Shown: positions 16,753 to 25,787 of the stretch, piece after piece
Layout of the letters: each line of letters begins with the position of its first letter
Numbering within the stretch: position 1 is the first letter of the stretch
Source: Sphingomonas endophytica
GTDB lineage: Bacteria; Pseudomonadota; Alphaproteobacteria; Sphingomonadales; Sphingomonadaceae
Length of the DNA stretch: 64,000 nucleotides
Assembly (NCBI RefSeq): GCF_014199415.1
Contig: NZ_JACIJN010000002.1
Coordinates: 62,001 to 126,000, forward strand
Direction of reading: 5' to 3'
Made by a program: the position numbers and the translations under genes
Notes under the pieces: model-generated
Database searches by the model: none
Told to the model about the DNA's origin: nothing
The model's input: the letters and a program-made list of their open reading frames with translations, nothing else

Positions 16753-18575
16753 TGGCGGGCGGGCTCGGGGTCGGGCTGGGGCTGGCGTCGGCGGTGCCGG
16801 CCGCGGCGCAGCAGGCGCGACAGGTGCACTATGACCTGTCGTTTCCCGATGCCGCGCATCACCGCGCGCAGATCGTCGCCACCTTCCGCGGCGTGCCCGC
16901 CGGGCCGCTGCGCGTGCAGATGGCGCGCTCGTCGCCCGGCCGCTACGCGCTCCATGAATTTGGCAAGAACGTCTTCGCGGTGACCGCGCGCGACGGGGCG
17001 GGGCGCCCGTTGCCGCTGTTGCGCAACGATCCCTATGGCTGGAGCGTCGCGGGGCACGACGGGACGGTGGTGGTCAGCTACACGGTGTTCGGCAATCGCG
17101 GCGACGGCACCTATGCGCAGATCGACACCCGCCACGCGCACCTCAACCCGCCGGCGACGCTGATGTGGGCGACCGGGTTCGACGCCGCGCCGGTGCGGGT
17201 GCGGATCGTGTCGCCCGACTCCGGCTGGACGATCGCGACGCAATTGCCCGCGGTCGCCGGACAGCCAAACACCTTTGCCGCTCCCGACCTGCAATATCTG
17301 ATGGACAGCCCGATCGAGATCGCGCGGCAGGACGTGCGCGAATGGCCGGTCGGCGAGGGCAAGCAGCGCTACACGATCCGGCTGGCGGTGCATCACGACG
17401 GCAGCGCCGCCGAGGTCGACCGGCTGGCGGCGCAGGTCAAGCAGTTGATCCCGCAGCATCGCAAGCTGTTCGGCGAATGGCCGCGCTTCGACCATGGCAG
17501 CTATACCTTTCTCGCCGATTACACGCCGCAGATCTCGGGCGACGGGATGGAGCACCGCAATTCGACGGTGGTGAGCACGCCGACCCCGCTCGACGGCACC
17601 AACGCCGGGCAGCTCGGCACGATCTCGCATGAGTTTTTCCATGCGTGGAACGTCGAGCGACTGCGCCCGCGCGAACTGGAACCGTTCGACTTCACGCGCG
17701 CCAATGCGACGCCGTCGCTATGGTTCGCGGAGGGGGTCACCAATTACTACGGGCCGCTGATGCTGCGCCGCGCCGGGCTGACCGATGTCGACGGCTGGGC
17801 GAAGGCGACCGCGGGCGCGCTCAACACCGTGCTGTTCTCGCCCGCACGCCGCAACGGCGGGCCGCAGGAGATGAGCCTGCGCGCGCCGTTCGCCGATGCC
17901 GCGACCTCGATCGACCCGGTCGCACCCGACGTGTTCCTGTCTTATTATCCCTACGGGCAGGTGGTGGCGCTGGCGCTCGACCTGTCGATCCGGCAGCGTT
18001 TTCCCGCGCGATCGCTCGACGATGTCATGCGCTATCTCTGGCAGACCTACGGCCGCACCGAGCGGCCCTATACGCCCGACGATCTGCGCCGCGGGGTCGC
18101 GACGGTGACCGGTGACGCCGCCTTCGCCGACGCGTTCTTCGCGGCCTCGGTGAGCGGCAGCGCTCTCCCCGATTTCGCACCGCTGCTCGCGCAGGCCGGG
18201 CTGGTGCTGCGCGCGGCGGCACCGCAACATGGCTGGATCGGCGCGGGCGGTGTGGTCGCGGCGCCGGCGGGCGTGATGCTCGCCGCCGCGCCGCTGCCGG
18301 GCTCGCCGCTCGATGCGGCCGGGCTGGATGCCGGCGACCGGATCGTGGCGGTCAACGGGGTCGCCGTCACTGACCCCGCCGGCTGGTCGGGCGCGCTGGA
18401 GCGGCTGACGCCGGGCGCGACCGTGACGATCCGCTTCGTGCGGCAGGGCGGCGAGCAGCAGCGCAGCGTGCGCGCGCTGGCCGATCCGCGGCTGGAGATC
18501 GTGCGGGTCGAGGCGACCGGCGGCACGCTGAGCGGCAAACAGCGCGCCTTTCGCGCCAAATGGATAGACGGATAA
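16731..18575 (+). CDS. M61-family metallopeptidase with PDZ domain
   Basis: A 614-residue exported peptidase (glycyl-aminopeptidase type). The signal peptide ends PAAAQQA; a beta-rich N-terminal domain contains SPGRYALHEFGKN, which is characteristic of M61. The zinc motif HEFFH lies at 300-304, with the downstream glutamate in WFAEGVTNYY. A C-terminal PDZ domain around 500-590 contains GSPLDAAGLDAGDRIVAVNG. The ATG at 16731 follows GAAGGAGACCGGA. It probably acts in the periplasm on short peptides. Confidence 0.9.
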   Translation: MRTIGAMMAGGLGVGLGLASAVPAAAQQARQVHYDLSFPDAAHHRAQIVATFRGVPAGPLRVQMARSSPGRYALHEFGKNVFAVTARDGAGRPLPLLRNDPYGWSVAGHDGTVVVSYTVFGNRGDGTYAQIDTRHAHLNPPATLMWATGFDAAPVRVRIVSPDSGWTIATQLPAVAGQPNTFAAPDLQYLMDSPIEIARQDVREWPVGEGKQRYTIRLAVHHDGSAAEVDRLAAQVKQLIPQHRKLFGEWPRFDHGSYTFLADYTPQISGDGMEHRNSTVVSTPTPLDGTNAGQLGTISHEFFHAWNVERLRPRELEPFDFTRANATPSLWFAEGVTNYYGPLMLRRAGLTDVDGWAKATAGALNTVLFSPARRNGGPQEMSLRAPFADAATSIDPVAPDVFLSYYPYGQVVALALDLSIRQRFPARSLDDVMRYLWQTYGRTERPYTPDDLRRGVATVTGDAAFADAFFAASVSGSALPDFAPLLAQAGLVLRAAAPQHGWIGAGGVVAAPAGVMLAAAPLPGSPLDAAGLDAGDRIVAVNGVAVTDPAGWSGALERLTPGATVTIRFVRQGGEQQRSVRALADPRLEIVRVEATGGTLSGKQRAFRAKWIDG

Positions 18576-18586
18576 TTAACCTGCTC

Positions 18587-18598
18587 AACCTAAGTCAG
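18587..18598 (+). promoter_or_regulatory. AACCTAAGTCAG motif upstream of the RHH-kinase gene
   Basis: This 12-mer differs by one base from AACCTAGGTCAG at 37011-37022, which also lies 55-65 bases upstream of a histidine kinase start. It may be a shared regulatory element. Confidence 0.3.
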
Positions 18599-18604
18599 AT
18601 ACCA

Positions 18605-18623
18605 TGTGTCACTCATTGACACA
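18605..18623. promoter_or_regulatory. Candidate operator TGTGTCA-N5-TGACACA
   Basis: This is a perfect inverted repeat with seven-base arms and spacer CTCAT, ending 27 bases before the ATG of the ribbon-helix-helix kinase. Its size and place suit an autoregulatory site for the N-terminal DNA-binding-like domain. Confidence 0.5.
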
Positions 18624-18650
18624 GGGTGAGGCGAGGCAGACATTCGCACC

Positions 18651-21600
18651 ATGGCTCAACGTCAATCGCGCAACGTCTCGCTCACCCCGGAGCTGGAGGC
18701 GTTCGTCACCGACAGTCTCGCGACCGGCGATTACGGCAACGCCAGCGAGGTCGTGCGCACTGCGCTGAAGCTGCTTCGCGACGGATCGGCGCCGCGCGAG
18801 GCGTTGCGCGGCTGGCCGGTCGGCGGCGGCGAGTGCGGTGCGATGATCCGCGACGCCGACTGGTCGCGCCACGCGCTCGGCCCGGTGGAGCGCTGGTCGC
18901 CGACGCTGCGCGTGACGGTGGCGAACGTCGTCAACTCGCCGGTGCCCAAGGTGCTGATGTGGGGCCGTGACGGCGTGCTGCTCTACAATGACGCCTATCG
19001 CGAGATCCTCGGCGCGCGCCATCCCGGCGGAATGGGCAAGACCGCCGCGGCGGTGTTCCCCGAGATCGCCGAGTGGAACCGCGCGATCCTCGATCGCGGG
19101 CTGGCGGGCGAGGTCGTCAGCTATCGCGACCAGCCGCTGACGCTGCTCCGCGACGGCGGGCCGACCGAATTGTTCTTCGACCTGTTCTACACCCCGGTGA
19201 TCGAGAGCGACGGCATGGCCGGCGGGGTGCTGTGCACCGTGATCGACAATACCGCGCGGCTGCTGCTGGAGCGGCGGCTCGCCGCCAGCGAGACCGAGCT
19301 GCGGATGGTGACCGACGCGCTGCCGCTGCTGGTATCGTTCATCGATCGCGACCTCGTCTATCGCTATGCCAACCAGCATTATTACGAATGGTTCGGGATC
19401 GGCGCGGACGATGTGATCGGACGCCACACGCGCGACGTGATCGGCGCGGAAAATTTCGAGCGCCGTCGCCCGTTCATGGAGCGCGCGCTGGCCGGCGAGA
19501 CGATCGTCGAGGATTCGCTGATCCAGCATGGCGACGGATCGTGGCGGCGCGCCGACATCCGCTACCTGCCGCGCTTCGACGAACAGGGCGCGGTGCTCGG
19601 CTTCCAGGTGATCGTGCTCGACGTCGAGGAACGGGTGCGGCGCGAGGAAGCGCTCAACGCGAGCAACGCGCGCTTCCGCGCCGCGATGGAGGCGATGCAC
19701 GGCGTGCTGTGGACCAATGACGCCGAGGGGCGGATGGTCGGCGAGCAACTCGGCTGGGCGATGCTGACCGGGCAGACGCCCGAGCAATATCAGGGCTATG
19801 GCTGGGCCGATGCGGTCCACCCCGACGACGCGCAGCCGACCGTGACCGCGTGGCGCAAGGCGGTCGAGTCGAAGTCGACCTTCGTCTTCGAGCATCGCGT
19901 CCGCCGCCATTGCGGGACGTGGCGGACCTTTGCGGTGCGCGCGGTGCCGCGGATCGACGCGCACGGCGAGATTGCGGAATGGGTCGGCGTCCATACAGAT
20001 ATCACGCATCAGCGCGCCGCCGAGGCCGCGCTGCGCGACCATGCCGAACAGCTCGAACGGCAGGTGCGTCATCGCGAGCGCGCTGAGGATCAGCTCCGCC
20101 AGCTGAACGAGACGCTGGAGACGCGCGTGATCGAGGAGATCGCGTCGCGCCACGCCGCCGAGCGCAAGCTGACCCAGGCGCAGAAGATGGAAACGGTCGG
20201 CAAGCTGACCGGCGGCGTCGCGCACGATTTCAACAATCTGCTGCAGGTCGTCTCGGGCAACCTCCAGCTGTTGCAGAAGGACATCGCCGGGAACGAGCGC
20301 GCCGAGACGCGCGTCGCCAATGCACTGGCGGGCGTGTCGCGTGGCTCGCGGCTGGCGGCGCAATTGCTGGCGTTCGGGCGGCGGCAGGCGCTGGAGCCCA
20401 AGGTCGTCAACGTCACGCGCTTCGTGCGCGGGATGGACGACATGCTGCGCCGCGCGATCGGCGAGGGGATCGAGGTCGAGACGATCTTCGGCGGCGGGCT
20501 GTGGAACACGTTCATCGATCCGGGCCAGATCGAGAATGCGTTGCTAAACCTCGCGATCAACGCGCGCGACGCGATGGACGGGCAGGGCAAGCTGACGATC
20601 GAACTCGCCAACGCGCATCTCGACGACGATTACGCGCGCCGCCACGACGAGGTGGAGCCGGGGCAATATGTGATGCTGGCGGTGAGCGACACCGGCTGCG
20701 GCATGTCCGACGAGGTGGTCGCCAAGGTGTTCGAGCCGTTCTTCTCCACCAAGGCGGAGGGCAAGGGCTCGGGGCTGGGACTGTCGATGGTCTATGGCTT
20801 CGTCAAACAGTCCGGCGGGCATGTGAACATTTATTCGGAGCCGGGGCACGGCTCGACGATCCGCCTCTATCTGCCGCGCGCGATGGAGAGCGAGGATGTC
20901 GAGGTGGTGCTCGACAACGGTCCGATCACCGGCGGCACCGAGACGGTCTTGGTGGTCGAGGACGATGACGAGGTTCGCGCCACCGTGGTCGAGATGCTGG
21001 GCGACCTCGGCTATCGCGTGCTCAAGGCGGTCGATGCGCAAAGCGCGCTGAGCGTCGTGGAGAGCGGCATCGCGATCGATCTGCTGTTCACCGACGTGGT
21101 GATGCCGGGGACGCTCAAGAGCCCCGAACTGGCGCGGAAGGCGCGCGAGCGGCTGCCCGATATCGCGGTGCTGTTCACCAGCGGCTATACCGAGAATTCG
21201 ATCGTGCATGGCGGGCGGCTGGATGCCGGGCTCGAACTGTTGTCCAAGCCGTACACGCGCGAGGCACTGGCGCGGAAGGTGCGGCACGTTCTGGGCAATC
21301 AGGGGCAACGCCGCGAGAGCGTCGCGCCGCGGGCGCAGCCGTTGCCGCGCGCCGTCATGCCGGCAGAGGCGCGGCGGACGATCCTGCTGGTCGAGGATGA
21401 CGCGCTGATCCGCGGCGCAACCGCCGAGGTGCTGCAGGAGGCGGGGCATGTCGTGGTCGATGCCGCGAGCGCCGAGGAGGCGATGGCGGCGTTGCAGACC
21501 GCGCCGATCGACGTGCTGGTGACCGACGTGCATTTGCCGGGAACGTCGGGGCTGGAGCTGGCGGCGCGTGCGGCGGAGCTGCATCCGGGCATCCGCATCG

Positions 21601-21743
21601 TGGTGGCGAGCGGCGACATCGGCGCGGTCGAGGTCGAGGAGCCGAACATGCGCCTGCTCGCCAAGCCGTATAGCGCGCGGGAGTTGCTGGCGATGCTGGG
21701 CGGGCAGGTCGAGCGCGAGACCGCGGCCGAGCGGGAGGGGTAG
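18651..21743 (+). CDS. Hybrid histidine kinase with N-terminal ParD-like ribbon-helix-helix domain and two receivers
   Basis: A 1030-residue cytoplasmic protein. Residues 1-50 match a ParD antitoxin fold: SRNVSLTPELEAFV, GNASEVVRTALKLLRD. Next comes the common sphingomonad kinase opening (GGGECGAMIRDADWS..LGPVERW), then PAS-type sensor domains up to about 470 and a coiled coil. The HisKA domain has His525 in GGVAHDFNNLLQ, and the HATPase has NLAINARDAM, DTGCGM and GSGLGLSMVYGF. Two receivers follow, with Asp815 (LFTDVVMPG) and Asp959 (VTDVHLPG). The frame is open through the junction and the ATG has a GAGGCGAGG site. No ParE toxin gene is nearby. The fusion is unusual. Confidence 0.9.
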   Translation: MAQRQSRNVSLTPELEAFVTDSLATGDYGNASEVVRTALKLLRDGSAPREALRGWPVGGGECGAMIRDADWSRHALGPVERWSPTLRVTVANVVNSPVPKVLMWGRDGVLLYNDAYREILGARHPGGMGKTAAAVFPEIAEWNRAILDRGLAGEVVSYRDQPLTLLRDGGPTELFFDLFYTPVIESDGMAGGVLCTVIDNTARLLLERRLAASETELRMVTDALPLLVSFIDRDLVYRYANQHYYEWFGIGADDVIGRHTRDVIGAENFERRRPFMERALAGETIVEDSLIQHGDGSWRRADIRYLPRFDEQGAVLGFQVIVLDVEERVRREEALNASNARFRAAMEAMHGVLWTNDAEGRMVGEQLGWAMLTGQTPEQYQGYGWADAVHPDDAQPTVTAWRKAVESKSTFVFEHRVRRHCGTWRTFAVRAVPRIDAHGEIAEWVGVHTDITHQRAAEAALRDHAEQLERQVRHRERAEDQLRQLNETLETRVIEEIASRHAAERKLTQAQKMETVGKLTGGVAHDFNNLLQVVSGNLQLLQKDIAGNERAETRVANALAGVSRGSRLAAQLLAFGRRQALEPKVVNVTRFVRGMDDMLRRAIGEGIEVETIFGGGLWNTFIDPGQIENALLNLAINARDAMDGQGKLTIELANAHLDDDYARRHDEVEPGQYVMLAVSDTGCGMSDEVVAKVFEPFFSTKAEGKGSGLGLSMVYGFVKQSGGHVNIYSEPGHGSTIRLYLPRAMESEDVEVVLDNGPITGGTETVLVVEDDDEVRATVVEMLGDLGYRVLKAVDAQSALSVVESGIAIDLLFTDVVMPGTLKSPELARKARERLPDIAVLFTSGYTENSIVHGGRLDAGLELLSKPYTREALARKVRHVLGNQGQRRESVAPRAQPLPRAVMPAEARRTILLVEDDALIRGATAEVLQEAGHVVVDAASAEEAMAALQTAPIDVLVTDVHLPGTSGLELAARAAELHPGIRIVVASGDIGAVEVEEPNMRLLAKPYSARELLAMLGGQVERETAAEREG

Positions 21744-21786
21744 GCTCTCCGTCGGATGCCCCAGCGGTCTGCCACAACCGTCCCGA

Positions 21787-21830
21787 CCGTCGTTGCGAGC
21801 GCGATTGCGTCGCTATGCTCGCAATGACGG
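21787..21830. repeat. Imperfect inverted repeat, TTGCGAGC family
   Basis: CCGTCGTTGCGAGC pairs with GCTCGCAATGACGG with one mismatch across a 16-base loop, downstream of the kinase gene. The arms match those of the larger hairpin at 50528-50602, so it is a member of the same dispersed repeat family and may act as a transcript end structure. Confidence 0.65.
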
Positions 21831-21876
21831 AGTGGCGGAAGGTTAGTGCGCTTAAGACTCAGGGCGAAGAGCGAGA

Positions 21877-23028
21877 TCAGCCCGCCGTAAACGTCATTCC
21901 CGCGCGCGCGAGCAGGCGTTCGCGCAGCGGTGCGCCCATGATCGCGCCGGGCGTCCAGATGCCGCCTTCCGCCTCGACGTCGCGGAGCAGGCACAAAGCG
22001 CTTTCCGCGAGCATCTTCGACGTGCAACCGTAGCCGGGGTCGCTGTCGCCGGTGACGGTCGCATCGATGCGCGTGCCGTCTGGCATCAGCCCGGCGAAGA
22101 GGATGTCGAAGTGGCCGGCGTCGCGTTCTTCCTTCGACGGCCCCTCGCCCGATTTCGGTCCCTTGTCGCCCGCGAACGGATTGAGCTTCGCCAGCGCGTC
22201 GGCGGCGGCCTTGCCGAGATCGCCGAGTCCGGTCACCACCATCTCGTCATAGAGGAGATCGCCCCAGCGCTGCCCGAGCAGGAAGTTGCTGCGATGGACG
22301 TTCTTGGTGTTGATGGGCGCCATGATGAACGGCGCGACCCAGGATTGCAGCGTCGGGTCGAACTCGGGGAGCAGCCCGGTCGGCTGGTGCGGGCCGGCAT
22401 GGCCGGGGGCGAGCGCGAACGGATCGCTGAGCAGCCCGAACAGCGACGGCTGGCGTGCGGCGGCGGCGAGCGTCGCCTTGAGGCTGGCCGCGGTGCCGCC
22501 GGAAAAGCCGCCCTTCATGCGACGGACGCGCGCCTTGATGCGCGTCACCGGCGTGCCGAAGCGCGCGAGCGCCGCCTCCTGCAGCGTCAGCACGCCGAGA
22601 TCGAAGGGGATCGAGTCGAAGCCGCATGAGAAGACGATCCGTGCGCCGCTGCGTTGCGCTTCGTCGTGATGCGCGTCGATCATCTGGCGCATCCACGCCG
22701 GCTCGCCGCACAGGTCAACATAGGCGGTGCCGGCGGCGGCACAGGCGGCGACCAGCTTGCTGCCGTAGAGCTGATAGGGACCGACCGTACTGATGACGAC
22801 GGTGGCGCGGCGGCACATCGCTTCCAGCGCGGCGGGGTCGTCGCTGTCGGCGATGAGGGTGGGCACGTCGATCGCCAGTTCGTCGCGGACCGAGGCGAGC
22901 TTGGCGGCGTCGCGACCGGCGATCGCCCAGCGCAACCCATCGGGGTCGCGCCGGGAGAGATAATCGGCAACGAGCTTGCCGGTGAAGCCGGTCGCGCCGA
23001 ACAGGACGATGTCGAACTCGGCCGCCAT
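21877..23028 (-). CDS. Saccharopine dehydrogenase-like / trans-acting enoyl reductase family protein
   Basis: A 383-residue NAD(P)-dependent protein. The N-terminal Rossmann motif is VLFGATGFTGKLVADYL, followed by WAIAGRD and STVGPYQLYG, then YVDLCGE and GFDSIPFDLG, all typical of the saccharopine-dehydrogenase-like enoyl reductase group linked to lipid metabolism. The substrate is unknown. It starts five bases after the stop of the upstream small gene, so the two form an operon. Confidence 0.87.
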   Translation of the reverse strand: MAAEFDIVLFGATGFTGKLVADYLSRRDPDGLRWAIAGRDAAKLASVRDELAIDVPTLIADSDDPAALEAMCRRATVVISTVGPYQLYGSKLVAACAAAGTAYVDLCGEPAWMRQMIDAHHDEAQRSGARIVFSCGFDSIPFDLGVLTLQEAALARFGTPVTRIKARVRRMKGGFSGGTAASLKATLAAAARQPSLFGLLSDPFALAPGHAGPHQPTGLLPEFDPTLQSWVAPFIMAPINTKNVHRSNFLLGQRWGDLLYDEMVVTGLGDLGKAAADALAKLNPFAGDKGPKSGEGPSKEERDAGHFDILFAGLMPDGTRIDATVTGDSDPGYGCTSKMLAESALCLLRDVEAEGGIWTPGAIMGAPLRERLLARAGMTFTAG

Positions 23029-23033
23029 GACCG

Positions 23034-23348
23034 TCAGTCCGTGCCGACCCCGGTCAGCGGCGCGCCGGAACCGCCCGCGCGATCGTCGCTCGGGTCCTCG
23101 CCGTCATGCCCGCCGCCCGCGCTCGCGCCGCTGCCGCGTACCGCGCCGGTCGCGGGGTCGAACGAGGCGCGGCGGCCGGCGTCGCCCTCGGACGCGGCGA
23201 GCGTCGACGGCTTCGGCGCGACGGAGCCGGCCGGCATGTCCGCGGCAAGCGCGCGCTCGTCGTCGAGCGTATAGCCCTGGCCGAATTTGCCGGTGTCCTT
23301 GTCGAAGGCGGTCCGGCGGCGATGCTGGGGGTCCACGGGGTCGGTCAT
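23034..23348 (-). CDS. Hypothetical disordered protein with repeated RRxxFDxxTG motif
   Basis: A 104-residue polar protein. The motif RRTAFDKDTGKF (about 11-22) is repeated as RRASFDPATGAV near 60, separated by an acidic spacer; the tail is Gly/Asp-rich. No domain is known to me. It is encoded directly upstream of the reductase with a five-base gap. The paired motif suggests a short linear binding element rather than an enzyme. Confidence 0.6.
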   Translation of the reverse strand: MTDPVDPQHRRRTAFDKDTGKFGQGYTLDDERALAADMPAGSVAPKPSTLAASEGDAGRRASFDPATGAVRGSGASAGGGHDGEDPSDDRAGGSGAPLTGVGTD

Positions 23349-23432
23349 ACGGGAAGGAACGCGCGGGTGGGGGCGTTGATCCGTGGGGAAGAGAGCGCGG
23401 TCGGCGACGCGGCAATCTTCGTCCACCCGCTT

Positions 23433-23518
23433 CCGTCATCCCGGACGCGATCCGGGAACCCGCTTCTCCCCCGCGGCAGAAGGAAAGCGGGACCCCGCAT
23501 CAAGTACGGGGTGACGAG
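23433..23518. repeat. Dispersed palindromic repeat, GTCATCCCGGA family (copy 1)
   Basis: GTCATCCCGGACGCGATCCGG at the left end and CAAGTACGGGGTGACG at the right end flank a GC-rich middle with CCCGCTTCT. Related copies lie at 27271, 29040, 31744 and 50611, all intergenic. Confidence 0.65.
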
Positions 23519-23522
23519 AACA

Positions 23523-23717
23523 TCACCGGTGCGTGCCCGGCTGCTCGGCGGCGAGCGCCATGGCCTGCGCGGAGCCGGTCGCCGGCTTGACGCGCGCCGC
23601 GGGTTCGTTGCGGCCGAGCGTGAGGTAGAGGACGCCGGCGATCAAAACACAGATTGCGAGCAGGGCCGGCCAGCCGGCGCTGCTGCGGTGGCCGATCGGG
23701 CGATGGTCGTGCGACAT
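23523..23717 (-). CDS. Small single-pass membrane protein
   Basis: A 64-residue protein with a His-rich N-terminus (MSHDHRPIGHRSS), one clear transmembrane helix (WPALLAICVLIAGVLYLTLG, about 16-35) and a polar Ala-rich tail. A ribosome-like GGAG lies eight bases upstream. No family is recognised. Confidence 0.6.
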   Translation of the reverse strand: MSHDHRPIGHRSSAGWPALLAICVLIAGVLYLTLGRNEPAARVKPATGSAQAMALAAEQPGTHR

Positions 23718-23804
23718 GGCAATTCTCCGGCGAGCGATAGTCGACGGGAGTAATAACCTGTGTTGCGGGCGTGTTCCGGGCTGGCCGGTGAGATTTTGTT
23801 GCTG

Positions 23805-24536
23805 TCAGGCTGCGTGCTGGTGCGCGCCGCGTCCGGCCAGCGCGGCCTCCGCCTGCGCCAGCGCGCGCGCGTCGTCGACGTCGAGCCACCAGGCGTCGGC
23901 GATGTCGATCACCCTGGCCGCGCCGGTCTGCGCCAGCGCCTCGACCCCGGCCGAGATCGAGCCCGGCCCACCGGCGGCGATCGAGGCGCGCAACGCGTCG
24001 TGGAAGCGCGCGTCGACCGCGAAGACGCCGGTGTCGAAGCAATTATAGTCGGGGAGGTGCTTGCCGATCGCAACGATCCGGTCACCCTCGGCGCGGACGC
24101 GGGTGACATCGTCCATGTCGACGAGCGGATTGTCGAGCCGGCGGTCGACCCCGAGCGTCAGCGCCGCCTCCGGGGCGGCGGCGACGCGCGCGATGAGCGC
24201 GGGATCGACGAGATGATCGGCCATCATCAGCAGATGCCGCCGCGCGCCGATCGCTTCGGCCCCGGTCAGCACCGAATGGCCGTTCGACAGCGACCAGTCC
24301 GGGGTGCGCACGCAGCGCACCGGCAGGTCGAGCGTCGCGGCGGCGAGCGCCAGATGGCGCTCGAGCCGCTCCGCTTCATGGCCGGTGACGACGGTGACGT
24401 CGGTCACGCCGCCCACGCGGGCGGCGCGCAGCACGCGCTCGATCAGCGCGACGCCGTGGACCAGCGTCAGCGGTTTCGAGGGTGACACCTCGCGCAGCCG
24501 GCTGCCATAGCCGGCCGCGACGATCAGCGCGTGCAA
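23805..24536 (-). CDS. Nucleotidyltransferase resembling CTP:inositol-1-phosphate cytidylyltransferase
   Basis: A 243-residue sugar-nucleotidyltransferase fold. The motif LIVAAGYGSRL (3-13) and SKPLTLVHG bind NTP, MMADHLVD holds the metal Asp, and a segment IGKHL....CFDTGVF resembles, from memory, the region conserved in inositol-1-phosphate cytidylyltransferases of the di-myo-inositol-phosphate pathway. The start is TTG, 12 bases behind the inositol-3-phosphate synthase stop, so both are one operon. It probably makes CDP-inositol. A phosphocholine-type cytidylyltransferase is the main alternative. Confidence 0.75.
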   Translation of the reverse strand: MHALIVAAGYGSRLREVSPSKPLTLVHGVALIERVLRAARVGGVTDVTVVTGHEAERLERHLALAAATLDLPVRCVRTPDWSLSNGHSVLTGAEAIGARRHLLMMADHLVDPALIARVAAAPEAALTLGVDRRLDNPLVDMDDVTRVRAEGDRIVAIGKHLPDYNCFDTGVFAVDARFHDALRASIAAGGPGSISAGVEALAQTGAARVIDIADAWWLDVDDARALAQAEAALAGRGAHQHAA

Positions 24537-24548
24537 GGTCGAAAGGCC

Positions 24549-25655
24549 TTATTCGGCGGCGAGGCGCGCGTCGGCGTGGATGAACTCGTTGGTCATCGCT
24601 GCCGCCACGTCGTCGGTCACCTGCTGCGGCGGGTGCTTGCAGAAGAACGCCGACGGCCCTTCCAGCGCGCCACCGACGCCACGCTCCAGCCCGAGCTTCA
24701 CGCAGCGGATCGCGTCGACCACGACCGCGGCCGAGTTCGGCGAATCCTCGACCGACAGACGCAGTTCGAGGTTCATCGGCACGCCGCCGAACAGGTCGCC
24801 CTCAAGCCGCAGGAAGCACAGCTTGTTGTCGCCCAGCCACGGAATGTAGTCCGACGGACCGACGTGGATGTTCTCGTCCGCCAGCCGCTCGGCGATCACC
24901 GCCTGCACGGCCTCGGTCTTCGACTCCTTCTTGCTCGCCAGCCGGTTGCGGTCGAGCATGTTCATGAAGTCGGTGTTGCCGCCGGTGTTGAGCTGATAGG
25001 TGTGATCGATCGTCACGCCACGCTGCCCGAACAAGTTCGACAGCACGCGGTGGACGATCGTCGCGCCGACCTGCGCCTTCACGTCGTCGCCGATGATCGG
25101 CAGGCCGGCGTCGGCGAACTTCTTCTCCCACTCCGGACGCGACGCGATGAACACGGGCATGCAGTTGACGACGCCGAGGCCGGCCTCGAGCGCGCACTCC
25201 ATGTAGAATTCGGTCGCGTCCTGGCTGCCGACCGGCAGGAAGTTGACCAGGATCTCCGCGCCCGAGCTCTTCAGCTCGGCGATGATCTCGGCCTTTTCGG
25301 CGTCACGGGTGTCGTTGATCTCGAACCCGCGATCGTTGGCCGCGGTCAGCATGTGCGGCGCGACGCCGTCCAGCTTCGCGCCCATCTTCACGATCGTGCC
25401 GGTCTTGGGCACGTCGGCATGGAAGACCTTGGTGCAATTCGGCTTCGCGAAAATCGCTTCACCCAGATCAAGCCCGACCTTTCGCGAGTCGACGTCGAAT
25501 GCGGCGACAAATTCCAGATCGCCGACCTTGTATCCACCGATGTCCTCGTGGATCAGGCCCGCGGCGGTATTGCTGCCGGCATAGTGATATTTACCCTGAA
25601 TTAGGCTGCTTGCGCAGTTGCCGACACCGATAACCGCAACCTTGATCGTCGCCAT
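24549..25655 (-). CDS. ino1: Inositol-3-phosphate synthase
   Basis: A 368-residue enzyme of the short bacterial/archaeal MIPS type, converting glucose-6-phosphate to inositol-3-phosphate with NAD. It has VAVIGVGNCASSLIQG at the N-terminus, LVNFLPVGSQ, NCMPVFIAS, GDDVKAQVGATI, NTGGNTDFMNM and DSPNSAAVVVDAI. The ATG at 25655 places the Rossmann motif at residues 4-12 and is preferred over longer frames. The nucleotidyltransferase follows in the same operon, and a CDP-alcohol transferase diverges upstream. A palindrome at 25713 lies 58 bases before the start. Confidence 0.95.
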   Translation of the reverse strand: MATIKVAVIGVGNCASSLIQGKYHYAGSNTAAGLIHEDIGGYKVGDLEFVAAFDVDSRKVGLDLGEAIFAKPNCTKVFHADVPKTGTIVKMGAKLDGVAPHMLTAANDRGFEINDTRDAEKAEIIAELKSSGAEILVNFLPVGSQDATEFYMECALEAGLGVVNCMPVFIASRPEWEKKFADAGLPIIGDDVKAQVGATIVHRVLSNLFGQRGVTIDHTYQLNTGGNTDFMNMLDRNRLASKKESKTEAVQAVIAERLADENIHVGPSDYIPWLGDNKLCFLRLEGDLFGGVPMNLELRLSVEDSPNSAAVVVDAIRCVKLGLERGVGGALEGPSAFFCKHPPQQVTDDVAAAMTNEFIHADARLAAE

Positions 25656-25712
25656 TCTACCCCACTTGCCGACGCTTAGTCGGACGAAAAGCCATTTTAC
25701 GTTGCCGCTTCG

Positions 25713-25735
25713 TGACAGATACGTGGCATCTGTCA
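25713..25735. promoter_or_regulatory. Palindrome TGACAGAT-N7-ATCTGTCA between divergent inositol genes
   Basis: Perfect eight-base arms with spacer ACGTGGC in the 132-base gap between ino1 and the CDP-alcohol transferase. The position suits one operator controlling both divergent transcripts. The binding protein is not evident; no regulator gene is adjacent. Confidence 0.55.
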
Positions 25736-25787
25736 AGCGAGCCGATGCCCTGTATAGGCGCAGCGGGGCAATCTCGCGAGGGACCGC

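Noticed and set aside
18651..18800. A stand-alone ParD antitoxin (toxin-antitoxin system)
   Set aside because: There is no stop after the RHH part and no ParE-like toxin gene beside it; it is continuous with the kinase.
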